DNA of 64,000 nucleotides from Achromobacter spanius (GTDB taxonomy: Bacteria; Pseudomonadota; Gammaproteobacteria; Burkholderiales; Burkholderiaceae_B): NCBI RefSeq assembly GCF_029637605.1, contig NZ_CP121261.1, positions 4,836,001 to 4,900,000 of the forward strand, given 5' to 3'. The translations under genes and the position numbers were made by a program. Positions within the stretch are counted from its first letter, which is position 1, and each line of letters starts with the position of its first letter. The notes under the pieces are model-generated. The model was not told where the DNA came from. It did not search any database and was given only the letters and a program-made list of their open reading frames with translations. This document shows positions 60,377 to 64,000 of the stretch, piece after piece.

Positions 60377-61165
60377 ATGACTTTCCGCATCTCCGCCACG
60401 CTGGCGGCTTGTTTCCTGGCCGGCGGGCTGGGCTTGTCCGCCCCGGCCCTGGCGCAAGCGCCCGCCCAAGGCGCCAAGACCATTTCGACCGACTCGGTCG
60501 GACAGCCCGGCAAGGGCGAGAAAAGCGTGTCGACGCCGCAGCTCGACGCCGTCAAGGAACGCTTCCAGCAACGCTTCTCCGGCATGGACGTGACCGCCGT
60601 GCGCCTGACGCCCTACGGCATTTTTGAAGTGCAACTGGGCATGGACCTGATCTACACCGACGAAAAGGTCACCTGGGTCATGGAAGGTCCGTTGATCGAC
60701 GCCATGACGCGTCAGGACGTCACCCGCGCCTCGCAGGAAAAGCTCAGCGCCGTCACGTTCGACCAACTGCCGCTGGAACTGGCCATCAAGCAGGTCAAGG
60801 GCACCGGCGCGAAGAAGGTCGCCATCTTTGAAGACCCCAACTGCGGCTACTGCAAGCAGTTGCGCAAGACGATGGAAGAGCTTACCGACGTCACCGTCTA
60901 CACCTTCATGTACCCGATCCTGTCGCCCGATTCCAAGGACAAGGTGCGCGACGTCTGGTGCGCCAAGGACCAGGGCAAGACCTGGGACGACTGGATGGTG
61001 CGCAACAAGAAGCCGGCCACCGCCAACTGCGACGTGCCTGAAGACAAGCTGCTGGCGCTGGGCCACAAGCTGATGGTGCGCGGCACGCCCACGCTGTTCT
61101 TTGCGGACGGCTCGCGCGTCAGCGGCGCCATTCCGCTGGACCAATTGAAAGAACGCTTGAACTGA
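60377..61165 (+). CDS. dsbC: Thiol:disulfide interchange protein DsbC
   Basis: A periplasmic disulfide isomerase of 262 residues. A signal peptide (ends SAPALAQA) precedes the dimerisation domain and a thioredoxin domain with CGYC (EDPNCGYCKQLRKTM). A second cysteine pair (WCAKD and NCDV) and the cis-proline loop RGTPTLFF are present. ATG 60377 follows CAGGAG. Confidence 0.93.
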   Translation: MTFRISATLAACFLAGGLGLSAPALAQAPAQGAKTISTDSVGQPGKGEKSVSTPQLDAVKERFQQRFSGMDVTAVRLTPYGIFEVQLGMDLIYTDEKVTWVMEGPLIDAMTRQDVTRASQEKLSAVTFDQLPLELAIKQVKGTGAKKVAIFEDPNCGYCKQLRKTMEELTDVTVYTFMYPILSPDSKDKVRDVWCAKDQGKTWDDWMVRNKKPATANCDVPEDKLLALGHKLMVRGTPTLFFADGSRVSGAIPLDQLKERLN

Positions 61166-61229
61166 CCGGCGCTGGTCGCGCCGGCCGGGTGGCTGGCGCG
61201 ATTGCCGCCTAGCCATCCGGAGACATCAC

Positions 61230-62195
61230 TTGAAAATCGCAATACTCGACGATTACCACGACGTAGCACGGCGCTATGCGAACTGGACCTCGCTGGGCGG
61301 TGACGCCGAGGTGCAGATCTTCAATAACTTCATTCCGGCGGAACAGGTCGAGGCCACGCTCGAACCCTTCGACGTGATCGTGGCGATGCGCGAACGCACG
61401 CCGTTCCCCGCCGAACGCATCCGCGCCTTGCCGCGCCTGCGTCTCTTGATCACCACCGGCATGCGCAACAACGCCATCGACATGCAAGCCTGCACGGCCC
61501 AAGGCATAGTCGTGTGCGGGGCGCCGGGCAGCGCCGACGCCAATACCGCCACGGCCGAGCTGGCCTGGGCGCATATCCTGGGCCTGTTCAAGCACCTGAC
61601 AACGGAAGACGCGGCCATGCGGCGCGGCATGTGGCAAACCGCCATGCCCGAACCCTTGGCCGGCAAACGGCTGGGCGTGGTGGGCCTGGGCAAGCTGGGC
61701 GCCGCCGTGGCCAAGGTGGGCCTGGCGTTCGGCATGGATGTGGTGGCCTGGAGCCCCAACCTGACCGACGAACGCGCCGAAGCCGCGGGCGTGAAGCGGG
61801 TGGACAAGCATGAGCTCTTCGCCACGTCCGACGTGGTCAGCCTGCACTTGATTCTGTCCGACCGCAGCCGCCACGTGGTGGACGCCACGGCCTTGGCCGC
61901 CATGAAGCCGACCTCCTATCTGGTGAACACGTCGCGCGCCGGACTGGTGGACAACGAGGCCTTGATGGACGCGCTGGTGAAGTTCCGCATCGCGGGCGCG
62001 GGGCTGGACGTGTACCCCGAAGAGCCGCTGTCGCCGACCGATACCGTGCGTGACCTGGACAACGTGATCCTGACCCCGCACCTGGGCTATGTCAGCCGCG
62101 AGAATTTCGAGGCGTTCTACCAGAACGCGCTGGACGCCGTGAAGGTGTTTCAGGCGGGCAAGCCGATTCGGGTGTTGAACACGAAGGGGGATTGA
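61230..62195 (+). CDS. D-2-hydroxyacid dehydrogenase family protein
   Basis: A 321-residue NAD(P)+-dependent oxidoreductase of the D-2-hydroxyacid dehydrogenase family, related to phosphoglycerate dehydrogenase. The Rossmann loop is VVGLGKLGAAVAKVG, and the catalytic Arg, Glu and His lie in TSRAGLVDNEALMDAL, VYPEEPLS and TPHLGYVSREN. TTG start at 61230 follows CGGAG. Substrate unknown. Its 3' end is overlapped by the LysR gene on the other strand. Confidence 0.87.
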   Translation: MKIAILDDYHDVARRYANWTSLGGDAEVQIFNNFIPAEQVEATLEPFDVIVAMRERTPFPAERIRALPRLRLLITTGMRNNAIDMQACTAQGIVVCGAPGSADANTATAELAWAHILGLFKHLTTEDAAMRRGMWQTAMPEPLAGKRLGVVGLGKLGAAVAKVGLAFGMDVVAWSPNLTDERAEAAGVKRVDKHELFATSDVVSLHLILSDRSRHVVDATALAAMKPTSYLVNTSRAGLVDNEALMDALVKFRIAGAGLDVYPEEPLSPTDTVRDLDNVILTPHLGYVSRENFEAFYQNALDAVKVFQAGKPIRVLNTKGD

Positions 62196-63117
62196 ATCCA
62201 GGGTTGAACCCCGGACTGAACCCCTGGCCGTCGCTCACGGCCGCTTCCAGATACTTCCATAGGCGATTCAGCACCGGCCCCTGCGGTCGGTCGCTGCGCC
62301 GCGCTGCCACCAGCGCCTCGACGCTGCCCGGCAGATGACGGCTGGTGATGTCCAGCAGCCGCCCATCGCGCAATTCCTCTTCAATCAGAAAGCGCGGCAG
62401 GTGGCCCCAGCCCATGCCCTGCATGATGACTTCCTTTTTCATCTGCTGGTCCGCCACCGTGCATTGATGCGCGCCTTCAATCATGAAGTAGCTGCGGTCC
62501 GGCGTATGGCGGGCGGTATCGCGCATGACGCACTGCGTGTAGTCGCGCAGCAGTCGGGGGGTGACAGGACGGCGGGCCGACGCGGGTAGAAAGCCCGGCG
62601 CCATGACAGGTGTGAAAGGCACGTTCAGCAAGTCCAGGAATTCGATGCGGGAATCGCCGCGATCCACCCGGTGCAGGATCAGGTCGGCCTCCCCATCCAG
62701 CAAGCGTTCCATCGGCCCACCCACCGCCTCGAAGTGCAGGTGCAGGCGCGTGGCGGGGCACTGCGCAAAAAAGCGGCTGAGCAGGCCCAGCATCTGGGGG
62801 CGTGGGCATAAATCGCCAATCACCACATGCAGCTCGCTTTCCTCGCCCATCGCCAATTGCGCGGCGTGCGTGCGCAGGCCTTCCAATTCGCGCAGCATGC
62901 CTTGCGCGCGGCGGTGAAACGATTCGCCCGCGGGCGTAGGCCGCACGCGGTAGCCGCTGCGGTCAAGCAACGTCACGCCCAACTGGCGCTCCAGCTTGGC
63001 CACGGCGGCGAACACGGCGGGATGGGAGCGGTGCAGGGCGGCGGCGGCGGCTTGAAAGCCGCCCAGCCGCAGCACGGCATCAAAGCATTGAAGGTCGCGC
63101 AGCGTGAAGTCGCTCAT
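62092..63117 (-). CDS. LysR family transcriptional regulator with extended C terminus
   Basis: A 341-residue LysR-type regulator: the N-terminal helix-turn-helix includes AAAALHRSHPAVFAAVAKLE, followed by the usual substrate-binding domain to about residue 300. The last 40 residues (from GFSPGFNPGFNPPS) are read antisense through a 12-bp repeat and the 3' end of the D-2-hydroxyacid dehydrogenase gene, so this tail is probably not ancestral. Divergent from pcaD-like gene, which it may control. Confidence 0.85.
   Translation of the reverse strand: MSDFTLRDLQCFDAVLRLGGFQAAAAALHRSHPAVFAAVAKLERQLGVTLLDRSGYRVRPTPAGESFHRRAQGMLRELEGLRTHAAQLAMGEESELHVVIGDLCPRPQMLGLLSRFFAQCPATRLHLHFEAVGGPMERLLDGEADLILHRVDRGDSRIEFLDLLNVPFTPVMAPGFLPASARRPVTPRLLRDYTQCVMRDTARHTPDRSYFMIEGAHQCTVADQQMKKEVIMQGMGWGHLPRFLIEEELRDGRLLDITSRHLPGSVEALVAARRSDRPQGPVLNRLWKYLEAAVSDGQGFSPGFNPGFNPPSCSTPESACPPETPSRRPARSGRTPRNSRG
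62192..62227. repeat. Three 12-bp tandem repeats at the dehydrogenase stop codon
   Basis: ttgaatccaggg, ttgaaccccgga and ctgaacccctgg lie in exact 12-base register. The stop codon of the dehydrogenase falls in the first unit. They are also read by the LysR tail as GFNP repeats. Confidence 0.7.
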
Positions 63118-63217
63118 TTCCGTTTTTCTGACAATGACTGTGCGATCTTTGTAATTTCTTATTCGATCCGCCGCAACTACGCTGTGCCTCAAGTTCACCC
63201 TCCAAGACGAGTGCATC

Positions 63218-64000
63218 ATGCAAGCAAGTTCACCTTTCACCCCCACTTTCACCACCGGCGACGGCGTGCAGATCGCCTACCAGTTTGACGGCGACGAGCG
63301 CCTGCCCGTGCTGGTCCTGTCGAATTCCATCGGCACCACGCTGCACATGTGGGACGGCCAGGTCGCGGCGCTGTCCCGGCATTTTCGGGTGCTGCGCTAC
63401 GACACGCGCGGGCATGGCGCCTCCGGCGTGCCGGCGGGCGCGTACTCCATGGACCGTCTGGGTCGTGACGTCATCGAATTGCTGGACGCACTGGGCATTG
63501 CCCGCGCGCATTTCCTGGGCTTGTCGCTAGGAGGCTTCATCGGTCAGTGGTTGGGTGTACACGCGCCGGAGCGCATAGACCATTTGATCCTGGCCAACAC
63601 GTCTTCGTATCTGGGGCCCGTGCCGCAGTGGGACGCCCGCATCGCCGCGACCTTGCAGGCGCCCGACATGACGGAAAACACAGAGATGTTTCTGGGGAAC
63701 TGGTTTCCGCGCGCCATGCTGCAAGCGGGCGGCCCGGTCATCGATCAGTTTCGATCCATGCTGCTGGCGATGGATCGGCAAGGTCTTGCGGGCGCATTCG
63801 CGGCGGTCAGGGATGCGGACCTGCGGCGCACGATCACACTGATCAATCGGCCTACGCTGGTGATAGCTGGCCGCGACGACACCGTTACCGCCGCCAGCCA
63901 TGGCGCGTTGATAGCGGCCTCGGTGCCGGGAGCGCGCCTGGTGGAATTGCCCACCGTGCATTTGTCGAATGTTGAACGGCCCGAAGCGTTCGTGGACGCG
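63218..64000 (+). CDS. pcaD: Alpha/beta hydrolase, 3-oxoadipate enol-lactonase-like (runs off the window)
   Basis: A truncated gene whose visible 261 residues start MQASSPFTPTFTTGDG. The alpha/beta hydrolase nucleophile elbow GLSLGG, an SNSIGTTLHMWDGQ oxyanion-region segment and the DTRGHG motif match 3-oxoadipate enol-lactonases of the protocatechuate pathway; the acid residue GRDD and the histidine VHLSN follow. The stop is beyond base 64000. Divergent from the LysR gene. Other lactone hydrolases would look similar. Confidence 0.75.
   Translation, partial: MQASSPFTPTFTTGDGVQIAYQFDGDERLPVLVLSNSIGTTLHMWDGQVAALSRHFRVLRYDTRGHGASGVPAGAYSMDRLGRDVIELLDALGIARAHFLGLSLGGFIGQWLGVHAPERIDHLILANTSSYLGPVPQWDARIAATLQAPDMTENTEMFLGNWFPRAMLQAGGPVIDQFRSMLLAMDRQGLAGAFAAVRDADLRRTITLINRPTLVIAGRDDTVTAASHGALIAASVPGARLVELPTVHLSNVERPEAFVDA

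Overview
The window is GC-rich chromosomal DNA of a beta-proteobacterium, most likely an Achromobacter-type member of the Alcaligenaceae. This is inferred from the gene order rpe-gph-trpE-trpG-trpD-trpC beside apaG-mltA, the Gcr-type 'site-specific recombinase' membrane protein, the hut gene set and the codon use. No 16S gene or other decisive marker is present. Genes are densely packed. I see no insertion sequence, prophage, CRISPR array or replication origin.

Left part (1-10.1 kb): the 5' end of the glutathione-dependent formaldehyde dehydrogenase gene with its repressor frmR, then a histidine-utilisation locus. hutC-hutD overlap, followed by a 0.5 kb repeat-rich gap and a HutC-type palindrome in front of hutU, an NCS1 permease, hutH, hutT and hutI. 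The last step (hutG or hutF) is not in the window. Next (10.1-16.6 kb) come a chemotaxis receptor, an MFS exporter, the Gcr-family membrane protein and a small membrane protein.

16.7-25.2 kb is the most unusual block. It holds a heme-oxygenase-fold di-iron oxidase (HDO), two plant-type [2Fe-2S] ferredoxins around an unrecognised 108-residue protein, a GntR/FCD regulator, a TauE/SafE permease, an ion-transporter-type permease, an aldehyde dehydrogenase, a GlcG/HbpS-type protein and a ferredoxin-NAD(P)H reductase. Related GTATAC-centred motifs precede five of its transcription units. I read it as a GntR-controlled oxygenase pathway with its own electron-transfer chain and transporters. The substrate is unknown.

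25.2-33.3 kb carries a universal stress protein, a DUF3300/DUF2950 pair, a YncE-like propeller, an atypical NodB deacetylase, a sterol-desaturase-family protein, a thioesterase and a DUF1254-type protein. 33.5-45.0 kb is a complete selenocysteine module: formate dehydrogenase-N genes fdnGHI with an in-frame UGA and SECIS hairpin, fdhE, selA, selB, tRNA-Sec and selD, interrupted only by an opposite-strand transglutaminase-like gene.

45.1-51.3 kb has a LysR gene, DUF2917, a DsbA-fold isomerase and a sigma-54/AcoR-type acetaldehyde dehydrogenase unit (DUF779, aldehyde dehydrogenase, activator). 51.4-57.1 kb is trpC, trpD, trpG, trpE, gph and rpe on the minus strand, with a trp leader peptide rich in Trp codons and an attenuator hairpin before trpE. 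The right end carries apaG, mltA, a UbiH-like hydroxylase, dsbC, a D-2-hydroxyacid dehydrogenase, a LysR regulator and a truncated pcaD-like hydrolase. Several intergenic sites contain short perfect-period tandem repeats that start at or just after stop codons.
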